Assembly: GCF_040256645.1 (NCBI RefSeq)
Contig: NZ_CP158281.1
Span: forward strand, 2,046,001-2,110,000
Direction: 5' to 3'
Source: Brevibacterium sp. CBA3109
GTDB taxonomy: Bacteria; Actinomycetota; Actinomycetes; Actinomycetales; Brevibacteriaceae
DNA: 64,000 nucleotides
Shown: piece after piece, positions 1-9,079 of the stretch
How positions within the stretch are numbered: the stretch's first letter is position 1
Layout of the letters: every line of letters starts with the position of its first letter
Program-made: the position numbers and the translations under genes
Notes under the pieces: model-generated
Seen by the model: only the letters and a program-made list of their open reading frames with translations
Database searches by the model: none
What the model was told of the DNA's origin: nothing

Positions 1-646
1 GCGGGCTCTGCGCATCCGCAAGCTCCGCAGACTGTGCGTCACGTGCGGCGAGCAGGCTCTGAACGAGTTCGAGCACCGAGGTCCCCTCGAGTGCAGCCGG
101 CAGCAGCGCGGGCACCGTTGAGCCCAGTGACAGGTCACGGCACCGTCCCGCATACACTCCCCCAAGCAGCGGGTCGATGAGCGTGTCAACGAGATCAGCG
201 CCGAGGCGGTCCGTCAGGAAATCCCCCAAGGACACATCCCGACCGTCGATCGGACCCGTGATGACCTCATGCGCGACCCGGTCGCTGGCAGCTGCGCCGA
301 GGAGGTCCCTGACCTCGGTCGAGTTGCCGGGCACTCCCATGACTGTGCGTTTGGGAATCGCGTGGAGACGCCCGTTCGACAGGACGCGGGAGCTGTGCGC
401 CGTCGAGGGGAATTCGACGTCCAACCCCAGTTCGGCGGCGAGTTCTTTCGTCTCCCTGCGCCGGTACAGGCTGGCTTCGGCACCGGTGTCGAAACCCACG
501 GGCACAGTCCCGCCCAAGGTCGTCGAGTGCAGGCACCCGCCGAGGCGTGTCTCGGCTTCGAAAAGAGTGACCTGATGCTCGGGTGCAAGGCGATAGGCGG
601 TGACGAGACCGGAGATGCCTCCCCCGACGATCGTGATGTGACTCAT
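1..646 (-). CDS. hemY: Protoporphyrinogen/coproporphyrinogen oxidase, HemY/CgoX type (C-terminus outside window)
   Basis: This is an FAD-dependent oxidase of haem synthesis, expected to oxidise coproporphyrinogen III to coproporphyrin III in the Gram-positive pathway. The frame is open from ATG 646 to the window edge, giving about 215 N-terminal residues. It begins with a Rossmann FAD motif (VGGGISGL), followed by LGGCLHS and, further on, GGVYAG, which is typical of the family. The start lies 4 bp after the hemE stop, so the two form one operon, with hemE transcribed first. The ferrochelatase of the same pathway is at 24.4 kb. Only the 3' part of the gene is missing. Seen: motifs and spacing. 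Inferred: the coproporphyrin rather than protoporphyrin substrate. Confidence 0.93.
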   Translation of the reverse strand, partial: MSHITIVGGGISGLVTAYRLAPEHQVTLFEAETRLGGCLHSTTLGGTVPVGFDTGAEASLYRRRETKELAAELGLDVEFPSTAHSSRVLSNGRLHAIPKRTVMGVPGNSTEVRDLLGAAASDRVAHEVITGPIDGRDVSLGDFLTDRLGADLVDTLIDPLLGGVYAGRCRDLSLGSTVPALLPAALEGTSVLELVQSLLAARDAQSAELADAQSP

Positions 647-650
647 CGTC

Positions 651-1697
651 TCAGGACCGTGCGGAGAGGATCTCTGCGGAGACGCGGTGGACTTCTGCCA
701 CGATCCGCCCGGGCACTTCGGGATCGGTGTCGGGGAGAACACCGTGACCGAGGTTGAAGACGAAGCCTGCCTCATGTTCCAGGCCCTGCCTCACGATCTC
801 CTCGATGCGCGGTGCCAGAGCCTCCCAGGGGGCGAAGAGCAGTGCCGGATCGAGGTTGCCCTGCAGAGGCTGGCCCGGCTGCACCCGTGTCGAGGCATCG
901 GCCAGGTCGACGCGGAAGTCGACGCCGACCGCTGTGGAACCGGCTCGTGACATGGAGGTCAGGAGCTCACCTGTCTGGACACCGAAGTGGATGCTCGGCA
1001 CCTCGTGATGGCGCAGCGATTCGAAGACCGCGCTGGAGTGCTCGAGGACGTGGGCTTCGTAGTCACGCCGGGACAGATATCCGGCCCATGAGTCGAAGAG
1101 CTGGAACGCGGAGGCTCCGGCGCTCAGCTGTACGTCGAGGAATGTCGATGAGATCCGAGCGAGCTTGCTCAGCAGCAAGGAGAAGATCTCCGGGTCTGCA
1201 GCCATGAGGGACTTGGTCTTCTCATGGTTCTTGCTGGGCCCGCCTTCGATGAGGTAGCTGGCCAGGGTGAAGGGAGCACCAGCGAAGCCGACGAGCGGAG
1301 TCGCCTGGCCCAGCTCCTCGAGGATCCGACCGATCGATTCCGCTATGTCAGGGATCTGGTCGGGTTCGAGTTCGGCCAGTGCTTCCACATCGGCGCGGCT
1401 GCGGATCGGGTTCGCGATCACGGGCCCTGTGCCGGGGACGATTTCCACATCGACACCGGCGGCCTGCAGAGGGACCACGATGTCGGAGAAGAAGATCGCG
1501 GCGTCCACGCCATGCCGCCGCACCGGCTGCAGGGTGATCTCTGAGACGAGTTCGGGGGTGCGGCAGGCATCGAGCATCGCAGTGCCTGCACGCAGCTGCC
1601 GATATTCGGGAAGTGATCGTCCGGCCTGCCGCATGAACCAGACCGGCGTGTGCGCAATCTGCTCTCCCCGCAGGGCGGGCAACAAGGTTGAAGTCAT
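651..1697 (-). CDS. hemE: Uroporphyrinogen decarboxylase
   Basis: HemE decarboxylates the four acetate side chains of uroporphyrinogen III to give coproporphyrinogen III in the cytoplasm. The 348-residue protein has the family signatures FMRQAGRSLPEYR (about residues 21-33), the FFSDI motif containing the catalytic aspartate, and NLGHGVLPDTDPE near the C-terminus. I chose ATG 1697 because a GGAGG sequence lies just upstream; an in-frame start 21 bp further out would add only seven residues and lacks that site. It is the first gene of hemE-hemY and is divergent from the DUF3000 gene. An inverted repeat lies in the shared promoter region (1747-1765). Confidence 0.97.
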   Translation of the reverse strand: MTSTLLPALRGEQIAHTPVWFMRQAGRSLPEYRQLRAGTAMLDACRTPELVSEITLQPVRRHGVDAAIFFSDIVVPLQAAGVDVEIVPGTGPVIANPIRSRADVEALAELEPDQIPDIAESIGRILEELGQATPLVGFAGAPFTLASYLIEGGPSKNHEKTKSLMAADPEIFSLLLSKLARISSTFLDVQLSAGASAFQLFDSWAGYLSRRDYEAHVLEHSSAVFESLRHHEVPSIHFGVQTGELLTSMSRAGSTAVGVDFRVDLADASTRVQPGQPLQGNLDPALLFAPWEALAPRIEEIVRQGLEHEAGFVFNLGHGVLPDTDPEVPGRIVAEVHRVSAEILSARS

Positions 1698-1746
1698 GTC
1701 CCCATCCTCCCATCCCACACGATTCGATGCCCACCGGTTTCCGGTT

Positions 1747-1765
1747 TCAAGACGCTGTGTCTTGA
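1747..1765. promoter_or_regulatory. Inverted repeat between hemE and the DUF3000 gene
   Basis: A perfect inverted repeat TCAAGAC-N5-GTCTTGA lies 50 bp upstream of the hemE start, in the 141-bp divergent intergenic region. Its dyad shape and position fit a repressor or activator site for hemE and/or the DUF3000-rnd pair. The regulator is unknown; the repeat itself is seen, the function is inferred. Confidence 0.4.
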
Positions 1766-1838
1766 TCGCAGACGCGGGTGAAAACTCTTGGTCCCACCAC
1801 GGCGTGGACGGTTCACCTCTACCGTGGCCTGATCTATC

Positions 1839-2462
1839 GTGGCGAGTGTGGTCAACACCTCACCTCTCAATCGCATTCCGTCGGAGTTCTCCGCCGTGAC
1901 CTCGGTTCTGCGCGAAGCGCGGAACACGAACAACGTCTCGATCTCCGAAATACCGGCACCGGCCCGCTTGGCGCCGTATTCCTATGCTCTGGGTGCCGAG
2001 GTCAGCGCCGATGAGACCTTCCTGCGCGCCAGTGGTGAAGCCATCGACGAATTGGCCACCGGCCGCATCGTCGTCCTCTACGATCCCAGCTCCCCCGATG
2101 AGTGGGAGGGCCAGTTCCGAGTCGTGTCCTACATCCGCGCCGAGCTCGAGCACGAACTCGGCAATGAGACGATGCTCGGTCCGGTCGCCTGGACCTGGCT
2201 CGAAGAGGCGCTTGAAGCAAATGACTGCGAGGTCGTCGCCGCTGGAGGTACGACTACCCGCGTCCTCTCAGAGAGCTTCGGCACTCTTGCCGATCGGTCA
2301 TCCACGATAGACTTGGAGCTGCGCGCTTCATGGACCCCTGTGATCGCGGAGCCGGAACTGATCGGCGATCACTTCGAAGCCTGGATCGATCTGCTGTGCA
2401 CAGTTGCCGGACTGCCACCGCTTCCTGAAGGAGTTTCAGCCCTGCCCGGGCGACGTCGATGA
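1839..2462 (+). CDS. DUF3000 family protein
   Basis: A 207-residue conserved actinobacterial protein of unknown function, always found next to ribonuclease D in related genomes. It starts with GTG at 1839; another GTG nine bases later is possible. The sequence is acidic, soluble and without transmembrane segments. Its stop overlaps the rnd start by 4 bp (ATGA), so the two proteins are probably translationally coupled. Family assignment rests on the sequence pattern (for example PYSYALGAEV and WEGQFRVVSYIRAELEHE) and on the neighbourhood. No biochemical role can be given. Confidence 0.85.
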   Translation: MASVVNTSPLNRIPSEFSAVTSVLREARNTNNVSISEIPAPARLAPYSYALGAEVSADETFLRASGEAIDELATGRIVVLYDPSSPDEWEGQFRVVSYIRAELEHELGNETMLGPVAWTWLEEALEANDCEVVAAGGTTTRVLSESFGTLADRSSTIDLELRASWTPVIAEPELIGDHFEAWIDLLCTVAGLPPLPEGVSALPGRRR

Positions 2463-3634
2463 CAACCGAACTACCGCTCTTGGCCACACCCGCTCATGGC
2501 GTTCCGCCTCTCGTCGACTCCTCGGCCGAATTCTCCGCGGCTTGTCACGAGCTCGCACATGGATCCGGTCCCATCGCCATCGATGCTGAGCGTGCATCGG
2601 GCATCAGATATGGCCAGCGTGCCTTCCTGGTTCAGCTGCGACGCTCGAGCGCAGGCACCATCCTCCTCGACTCGGAAGTGCTTGAGGACCTCAGCCCCCT
2701 CAACACCGCATTCGGCGGAGACGAATGGGTCATACATTCAGTGACTCAGGATCTGCCCTGTCTGCAGGAGCGCGGGATGCGACCGGAGCTGCTCTTCGAC
2801 ACCGAGCTCGCTGCCCGGATCCTGGGGTGGGACAAGTTCGGTCTGGCCGCCGTGGCCGAGAGAACTCTCGGTGTTCGCCTGGCCAAGGAGCATTCGGCGG
2901 CCGACTGGTCGAAACGACCGCTGCCGAAGGAATGGCTCAACTATGCCGCCCTCGACGTCGAGGTCCTGCTGCCCATTCGCGACATCCTCCACGAAGCACT
3001 CATCGAAGCCGATAAGTGGGAGTTCGCTCGGCAGGAGTTCGAGCATCTGCTCGATTTCCAGCCCAAGCACTTCGCCGAGCCCTGGCGCCGGACCCACGGA
3101 TTGACCAAGCTCAAGTCACGCAAGGACATCGCCAAGGTGCGGGAGCTGTGGACGGCCCGTGACGAAATGGCCTCCGAAGCTGACATCGCCCCCTCCCGCG
3201 TCCTGCGCGATCGGGATCTCGTCGCCCTGGCTCAATCCCGGGTGCACTCAAGCGACGACATCATGGCGATTTGGCCCAAACTCTCCCGCGCAGACTCCGG
3301 CCGGCTCTTCCGGGCCTACCGCAAAGCGACTCGGCTCACGGTTGACGAGCTGCCTGCACGGAAGGAAGCGAACGCAGTGGTGTCGCGGACGCCGTTCAGC
3401 CACACAGACATCAAGGACAGAGTCGCAGCACTCAAGGCTGCAATGGCAGAGCTGGCCGAAGAGCACGCAATTCCTCACGACGTGCTGTTGCAGCCCGCCA
3501 TCGTCAAGGCCCTCGGTGCTCAGTCGCGGGTCGACGTCGAGGAGTTCCTCGTCGAACGCGGGGCCAGGCAGTGGCAGGTGGAATTGAGCGCTCCGGTGCT
3601 CAGACGCACCATCGAGACCCTGCCCACGGCCTGA
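2459..3634 (+). CDS. rnd: Ribonuclease D (DEDD 3'-5' exoribonuclease with HRDC domain)
   Basis: A 391-residue 3'-5' exonuclease for tRNA and other RNA processing. The N-terminal DEDD domain shows IDAE (D42, E44), then the HSVTQDLPCL region (second Asp) and YAALDVEVLLPI (final Asp, with the Tyr of DEDDy types upstream). The C-terminal part, about residues 215-300, matches the HRDC arrangement, including the segment RVLRDRDLVALAQ. The start overlaps the DUF3000 stop by 4 bp. It converges on dxs, leaving 33 bp between the stops. Confidence 0.93.
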   Translation: MTTELPLLATPAHGVPPLVDSSAEFSAACHELAHGSGPIAIDAERASGIRYGQRAFLVQLRRSSAGTILLDSEVLEDLSPLNTAFGGDEWVIHSVTQDLPCLQERGMRPELLFDTELAARILGWDKFGLAAVAERTLGVRLAKEHSAADWSKRPLPKEWLNYAALDVEVLLPIRDILHEALIEADKWEFARQEFEHLLDFQPKHFAEPWRRTHGLTKLKSRKDIAKVRELWTARDEMASEADIAPSRVLRDRDLVALAQSRVHSSDDIMAIWPKLSRADSGRLFRAYRKATRLTVDELPARKEANAVVSRTPFSHTDIKDRVAALKAAMAELAEEHAIPHDVLLQPAIVKALGAQSRVDVEEFLVERGARQWQVELSAPVLRRTIETLPTA

Positions 3635-3667
3635 GGCCTTCGGACTCAGACTGGAGGCCGCTGGGAG

Positions 3668-5608
3668 TCAGACGGCTCTGCGCGATTCCTGCTGGGCTCG
3701 GTTCCTGACCTCTGCGGGCAGAATATGAACGATCTCGGACACCATTGTGGCCACGTCGAGTCCTGCATACTCAAGGATCTCGTCGCGGGTGCCCTGCGGC
3801 AGGAACTCATCGGGGGCTCCGAGCTCAAGGACTCCGATACGTGAGTCCGCGGCCCGCAGATCGCTGCGGATCTGCGAACCGATTCCACCGATCTTGACGC
3901 CGTCCTCGATCACCGCGACGAGACTGTGCTCAACGGCCATGTCGATGACTCCGCCTGGCACAGGCAGTACCCAGCGCGGGTCGAGGATCGTCGACGCGAT
4001 GCCCTGGTCCGCCAACTCTTCAGCGACTTCCTGGGCGCGTCCGGCGAATGGACCGACGGAGACGATGAGCACGTCCTTGGCGGAGCCCGCAGGCACCTCT
4101 CGCAGAACGTCGACACCATCATCGAGGCGACGCAGTGCTGGAATGTCCGCTCCCACGCTTCCACGTGGGAACCGGATCACGGTAGGTGCGTCCTCGATGG
4201 CGACGGCTTCGGCCAGTGCCTCCGTCAGGCGCGCGGCATCACGAGGAGCTGCCAGTTTGAGACCGGGAACGATGCGCAGCATCGCCATGTCCCAGATTCC
4301 GTGGTGGCTGGCACCATCGGGTCCGGTGATTCCGGCACGGTCGAGGACGAAGGTGACCCCCTGGCCGTGCAGGGCCACGTCCATGAGCAGCTGGTCGAAG
4401 GCGCGGTTGAGGAACGTCGCATAGATGCACACGATGGGATGCAGTCCGCCGTAGGAGAGCCCCGCTGCGGATGCCACTGCGTGCTGTTCTGCGATGCCGA
4501 CGTCGAAGACCCGCTCCGGGTAGGCCTCGGCGAACTTCGCGAGGCCTACGGGCAGAAGCATTGCCGCGGTGACGGCGACGATGTCATCGCGCGTCTGTGC
4601 GATCTCAAGCACCTCTTGGCCGAAGACGGATGTCCATGAGGTCTGCTTCGACGGTGTCGACTTACCCGTCAGCGGGTCGATGACGCCGACGGAGTGGAAC
4701 TGATCGGCGTCATCGTTGAGAGCCGGGTCGTAGCCCTGGCCCTTCTGGGTGATCATATGGACGATGACGGGTCCGCCGTCGTATTGTTTGGCCCGCTGGA
4801 GCGCCTTCTCCACCATCGGCAGGTCGTGCCCGTCGACTGGTCCGAGGTATTTGATCCCGAGTTCGTCGAACATTCCGGCCTGCTCCGCGCTGACCATGTC
4901 CTTGAGGCCTCGTTTGACACCGTGGATGGCGCTGTAGGCGGCCCGTCCTGGTGCGCCCGACTGCCGGAGGGTCGATTTGCCCCAGGTCAGCAGCTTCTCG
5001 TATCCGGTGGTGGTGCGCAGTTCGTCGAGGTGTTCGGCGAATCCGCCGACCGTCGGCGCGTAGGAGCGACCGTTGTCATTGACGACGATGATGAGCTTGC
5101 GCGGCGGAGTCGATTTGTCTGCCGCGATCGTGTTCAGTGCTTCCCAGGCCATCCCGCCGGTCAGTGCTCCATCGCCGATGACGGCGACAACGTGGCGATC
5201 GCTTTCGCCCTTGATCTGGTGAGCCTTGGCGATTCCGTCGGCCCAGGACAAAGAGGCCGAAGCGTGGGAGTTCTCAATCACGTCATGTTCGCTCTCGGCC
5301 CGACTGGGATAGCCCGAGAGACCGTCGCGCTGGCGCAGACTCGAGAAGTCCCCCATGCGTCCGGTGAGGAGTTTGTGCACGTAGGTCTGGTGACCGACGT
5401 CGAAGAGGATCGTGTCGTGAGGAGACTCGAACACGCGGTGCAGACCGACAGTGAGTTCGACCACGCCGAGGTTGGGGCCGAGGTGCCCACCTGTGCCCGC
5501 AACCGTAGTGACCAGGTAGTCCCTGATCTCCTTCGTCAGCACTTCGCATTCGGCTGCGTCGAGATCACGCAGCTGTGATGGCGAGTTCATCGACTCGAGG
5601 AATGTCAT
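3668..5608 (-). CDS. dxs: 1-deoxy-D-xylulose-5-phosphate synthase
   Basis: DXS condenses pyruvate and glyceraldehyde 3-phosphate to DXP, the first step of the MEP isoprenoid pathway; DXP also feeds thiamine synthesis. The 646-residue protein has the N-terminal motifs GGHLGPNLG and [15 protein letters not shown], the thiamine-diphosphate motif GDGALTGG, the transketolase glutamate in VGIAEQHAV, and [16 protein letters not shown] chose ATG 5608 because an AGGAG lies nine bases before it; a start 60 bp upstream lacks support. In related actinobacteria acnA lies directly upstream. Here the accessory island separates the two, leaving only a fragment of the acnA tail and its terminator upstream of dxs. 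Confidence 0.97.
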   Translation of the reverse strand: MTFLESMNSPSQLRDLDAAECEVLTKEIRDYLVTTVAGTGGHLGPNLGVVELTVGLHRVFESPHDTILFDVGHQTYVHKLLTGRMGDFSSLRQRDGLSGYPSRAESEHDVIENSHASASLSWADGIAKAHQIKGESDRHVVAVIGDGALTGGMAWEALNTIAADKSTPPRKLIIVVNDNGRSYAPTVGGFAEHLDELRTTTGYEKLLTWGKSTLRQSGAPGRAAYSAIHGVKRGLKDMVSAEQAGMFDELGIKYLGPVDGHDLPMVEKALQRAKQYDGGPVIVHMITQKGQGYDPALNDDADQFHSVGVIDPLTGKSTPSKQTSWTSVFGQEVLEIAQTRDDIVAVTAAMLLPVGLAKFAEAYPERVFDVGIAEQHAVASAAGLSYGGLHPIVCIYATFLNRAFDQLLMDVALHGQGVTFVLDRAGITGPDGASHHGIWDMAMLRIVPGLKLAAPRDAARLTEALAEAVAIEDAPTVIRFPRGSVGADIPALRRLDDGVDVLREVPAGSAKDVLIVSVGPFAGRAQEVAEELADQGIASTILDPRWVLPVPGGVIDMAVEHSLVAVIEDGVKIGGIGSQIRSDLRAADSRIGVLELGAPDEFLPQGTRDEILEYAGLDVATMVSEIVHILPAEVRNRAQQESRRAV

Positions 5609-5770
5609 TCGGCCTCGCTCCTGAATGCAAAGTAGATGGTCTGAAACGGCACTTTCTGCTCGAATCATCTTAACGCCTCACGACGCAGAGTTCGTCCACC
5701 CCCAGGTTCGACTAGGGCCGATTGTGTCTGGTTCCACTTTCATCGACCCACCCATGGCGCCTGGGTACGG

Positions 5771-5803
5771 CGAAGGCCGGTGGGTTGAACCCACCGGCCT
5801 TCG
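5771..5803 (-). terminator. Strong hairpin, probably the original acnA terminator
   Basis: A perfect 14-bp stem (CGAAGGCCGGTGGG and its complement) with a 5-base loop. It lies 55 bp beyond the stop codon of the leftover acnA tail at 5858-5890. It now has no complete gene to terminate, which supports its origin as the native acnA terminator left behind when the island integrated. Confidence 0.75.
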
Positions 5804-5857
5804 TCCCTCAGCGCTGGAGCTGATCGGAGCCGTCGTCACTGAGACGACGGGCCCGGA

Positions 5858-5890
5858 TCACGCTGTTGCGAGCTGACGCAGCACGTACTG
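5858..5890 (-). pseudogene. acnA: Detached 3' end of acnA (original aconitase tail)
   Basis: Read on the minus strand, this encodes [10 protein letters not shown] followed by TGA, against [10 protein letters not shown] and TGA at the end of the intact acnA at 13133. Over the shared QYVLRQLA codons the two copies are identical at the first nine bases except one, and every difference is a synonymous third-position change. Upstream of the CAG codon the similarity stops abruptly. It is a 33-bp remnant, not a gene, and marks the left boundary of the island. Confidence 0.8.
5871..5890. repeat. Left attachment-like repeat (attL)
   Basis: Twenty bases matching 13146-13165 at 16 of 20 positions and in the same orientation. 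The last eight (ACGTACTG, 5883-5890) are identical. The four mismatches fall at third codon positions of the aconitase tail. Confidence 0.7.
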
Positions 5891-6152
5891 AGACATGCTT
5901 CGAAGTTCAAATCTGCCGAAAACACAATGTACATTTCAGAAAACGCCTGGTCAGAAGGTTAGCGGTTACGCAATAATCGCTACCGCTCAGTTGATGAAGC
6001 ACGTCAGTCGACATGCTTCCATTGCGGTACTTAACGGCGAACCGGCATCTCTCGACTTGTGGACGTCGGCCCCGTGATCGAGTAGTCACGATCACCAGCA
6101 ATGCGCCGACCTAGCTGCCGTGTCCGGCACCGACGGCCGGATCGCCGGAATG
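5891..6152. other. Left end of the island, no convincing gene
   Basis: An AT-richer stretch between the left junction and the broken gene. The hexamer pair AGCGGT/ACCGCT brackets about 5962-5990, and ACATGCTTC occurs twice (near 5893 and 6018). These could be recombinase arm sites or chance. The short minus-strand frame ending at 5907 has no recognisable features. Confidence 0.4.
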
Positions 6153-6846
6153 TTACGCCGTGCCGTTCTGACGAACTGGCGGTCCATCGGAAACGAACTC
6201 TGCGGCCTCGTCCCGCAATCCCTTGATCGCCGAGCTGATCGAGCCACTGGGCGATCTGCTGTGCGTCCGGTGCTCCCTCCACTTGGCTGAGCCATTCGGG
6301 GATGTCCATCCGTGCCGATGCGGCACCGAGCCGGTCCTTGTACCGCATCCCGGCAGTGGACATGGATCCGTCGATGATCGCCCGACGTTCATCAGCGTGC
6401 CCGACCACGATTTCGAAGTGCGCGGGTAGCACAGGCTCCAATGGTTCTGTTCTGGTGAGGAGACGTGGCACGGCCTGTGTCCGCACCTAGTCAGCGATCT
6501 CCGCAATCACCGTCATGAGGACAGGCCAATGATCGGTGCCCGGCAGACTGACGCCGACGGAGGGAAACAGCGTGGTCATCACCTGCTCGCCCATCGGCGT
6601 CTCGGCGATGGCCTCACCGACCAACAGCGGTTCCTCCGGTCGCAACGAGCTGCCGCGAAGCATCGTGGGTATCTGCCCCTCGGTGGACATCGTGATCAGA
6701 CGTACCGCGGTGACCGCAGGCGAGCGGTGCCGTTCCCAAACGGAAGGTTCAAAGCCATGCGGTGTGAGCGGGAATCGGTCCGGCGAGGAGGGGATTCCGA
6801 TTGTCGTCTGGGGATTGACGAATCGACAGTGCCGTTGGTCAGTCAT
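6153..6846 (-). pseudogene. Degraded gene of unknown family
   Basis: From ATG 6846 a frame runs 119 codons to an in-frame TAG at 6487-6489 and then continues open in the same frame with protein-like sequence (HFEIVVGHADERRAI, MDIPEWLSQVEGAPDAQQIA). Near 6225-6245 the protein-like character moves to another frame, which reads AIKGLRDEAAEFVSDGPPV and stops at 6153. One nonsense codon plus one frameshift would explain this. I do not recognise the family. A second possibility is two short genes, with the second starting at GTG 6486, but the abutting same-frame arrangement argues for one broken gene. Further fragments may lie upstream to about 7000. Confidence 0.5.
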
Positions 6847-7059
6847 TCACTGATTCTAGGTCGCAGTTTGCGCACCGGAGTACCGCGTCTGCTTGAGACC
6901 ACGGTTACAGAGCTTGAGTTTCATCGTCCATGGCATGAATGGTGTCCCCGATCCACCCAGAGCCGATGAAGAAAATTGATTCTGAGCGAGCAAGCGTCTG
7001 CTAGTTCCAACCCGTGATGCGGTACGTTTGAAATGCGAGGGTCGATGGAAAGGGAAAGC

Positions 7060-8544
7060 ATGACGACGGTCCTGGATGTCATTGACAATTTCTTCTATCG
7101 AGACGACGACATACGGGCGATGCCCGCATCTCGCATCCTGGAACTGGGCGACGAGGTCCGTAAATTCACATCGAGCAACGATCCGACTGAGCGTTTGCGC
7201 GAAGACGTTCAGTACCTCGGAGGGTGGCCCTCGGCAGACTCACTGAGAATCGGTTCGGGCGTAGTGCGATCGAGTCTCCTATTCACAGAGCAGGTCCTGG
7301 TCAAGGATCAGATCGCCGACTGGTTCAGCAACGAAGCTCGCCTGAACGATCAGTACCTGTCGTCCGCTCCAGGGTGGTACCTACCCGGAGAGGGCCCCAA
7401 GATCGCCGAGACGCGCGCATTCTTGGCGCGAGTCGTACCTGCCCTCCGGGAGGCGCGACCGCTTATCGAGGGCGGAATCATGGTGCTCGCTCCCATGGAG
7501 ATCCAATACCACCAGCAGCAGGACGAGATCGAGAGACTTCGAGACGAGCTTGCTGACTCGCTTTTGACCGAACCCGTTGCCCTTGCCCGGAGGTTCCAAC
7601 CCGAGGACTTGGCCAAGCACGACGGGGAACGAGGCATGTTCGTCTTCGCTGGCGGAGCATGGGAAAAGCAAACTCGTAAGACGTTCCTAGACGCATTGAC
7701 TTATTTTTCTCGCGAGTACGTCTCTGCAAACGCCTATGGAAGTACCTACTGCGCTCCGTTCGAGTACGAACGATTCGTGTGCCGCGAGGGAATGGGAGCC
7801 AGGACCTCAAAATCCGATCTCGTTCGAGAATGCCTCATACGGTCCGAGCTACCGGTGTTCTCGGGACTAACCTCGGAGAAATTGAGCCGAGTTCACAACG
7901 ATGACAGCTTCGGCGAGTTCAGGCGGCAACTCTTCGAAATCTATTCCGAAGCTCCCGTAGAGGCGACCAAAGAAGAGTTCGAAGCATACCTCCACGAGCA
8001 GGAGCAGGTTATGCTCCGGCCGATTCTGGAAGACACTAGAAAGGAAGCCGATCGCGGTCTCCTCTCTAAGATGGGGCTCTCTCTTCGCCAGAACTCGTTT
8101 CAGATTCTCGCCGGACTTGGAATCGGCGCGGCCACGGGTAGCATGGTTCCACCAGTAATTACAGGTCTAGCCGCAGCAGCGGATCATTTCACGAGTGGGG
8201 CGCGAAATCGGCGCAACCGCACTTCGTGGACTGCACTCGTCAGCCATTCCGCTTCCCTAGAAGAGGAAATGCCAGCCGCAGAGAGATGCGTAGGCACATT
8301 CGATTCACCTGCACGGGCAGACGATGACCATCCGTGGGGCATTCCGCGCGAACCGACGAACTCCGTCCTAGTGACCAGAGGTACGATTCACGCCAGTTGG
8401 TTCCCACCGTTTCCTCTCGCCACAGTAGACGACGGTGTCGATGGCTACCGCGAACGACCATATCAGCCCTGCCCATGCGGAAGCACCCGACGCTACAAGT
8501 TCTGTTGCCAGGAAGTCGATCGAGCCTTCGGAGTCGCGAAGTAG
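7060..8544 (+). CDS. SEC-C motif protein of unknown function
   Basis: A 494-residue protein with a C-terminal SEC-C zinc motif: CPCGS, then YKFCC, with ligand cysteines at about residues 471, 473, 482 and 483. The motif is known from SecA tails and from many uncharacterised and defence-associated proteins. The body is unfamiliar: an N-terminal region rich in charged helices, a short coiled-coil-like stretch near residues 150-170 (QQQDEIERLRDEL), and one hydrophobic, glycine- and alanine-rich segment near residues 346-376 that could be a single membrane helix. I chose ATG 7060 because GGAAAGGGA precedes it; the frame stays open 27 bp further up. It is the only plus-strand gene of the island. 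A role as sensor or effector in defence is only a guess from context. Confidence 0.75.
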   Translation: MTTVLDVIDNFFYRDDDIRAMPASRILELGDEVRKFTSSNDPTERLREDVQYLGGWPSADSLRIGSGVVRSSLLFTEQVLVKDQIADWFSNEARLNDQYLSSAPGWYLPGEGPKIAETRAFLARVVPALREARPLIEGGIMVLAPMEIQYHQQQDEIERLRDELADSLLTEPVALARRFQPEDLAKHDGERGMFVFAGGAWEKQTRKTFLDALTYFSREYVSANAYGSTYCAPFEYERFVCREGMGARTSKSDLVRECLIRSELPVFSGLTSEKLSRVHNDDSFGEFRRQLFEIYSEAPVEATKEEFEAYLHEQEQVMLRPILEDTRKEADRGLLSKMGLSLRQNSFQILAGLGIGAATGSMVPPVITGLAAAADHFTSGARNRRNRTSWTALVSHSASLEEEMPAAERCVGTFDSPARADDDHPWGIPREPTNSVLVTRGTIHASWFPPFPLATVDDGVDGYRERPYQPCPCGSTRRYKFCCQEVDRAFGVAK

Positions 8545-9079
8545 GACTGAGCGAGTTTCTGGTCCTTTTACCGCCGATAGGGATCGCCCAGTGGCTGACG
8601 AGATGCACCCGCCTGGCGGGCCATAGCGTGGCTGTCGGCGTTGCGTGTCCGGCTCTCTCCATATGCTCGGTCAAGTGTTCACACCCAACCTTAAAGCGCA
8701 CGAGGAATGGCTGAGTTGGCACGTAGGGCTCTGGGTGTTGCCCCTCCGCACCAAGTACAGAAACGGCAACTTGACTCTCGGACACAGCGAAGAAGCTGAG
8801 GGCATTGGGGTGAAGATCATTCTTCCCTACCGCACTCACAGCCCAAGCCTCCGTGAGTGGCTCAGCGGGGAGAAGCCGAATGCCACCGCCGGATGATGCT
8901 ACTGAGGCGCTCCCGTGGAGGGCATGGCCACATCAATGTGTCCTAGTTGGTGATCAACTATCGAAATCGCCACGGATTTGAACTTGGACTGGGAACCGTT
9001 CTCCCGGTCGACCTCCCGAACACCGTCGAATCAGCCGTTGTACTCCGATGAGGTGTTCCTTAGCCATGAGCTCTTGCCG
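8545..9079. other. Spacer without a supported gene
   Basis: This 535-bp stretch lies between the SEC-C gene and the converging nuclease-like gene. Short frames exist on both strands (for example 8645-8896 plus and up to 8839 minus), but none has a convincing ribosome site, motif or codon pattern. It may contain gene remnants. Confidence 0.5.

Noticed and set aside
8645-8896. Plus-strand 83-codon frame in the island spacer
   Set aside because: No ribosome site or motif, and a competing minus-strand frame covers the same bases; neither is convincing.
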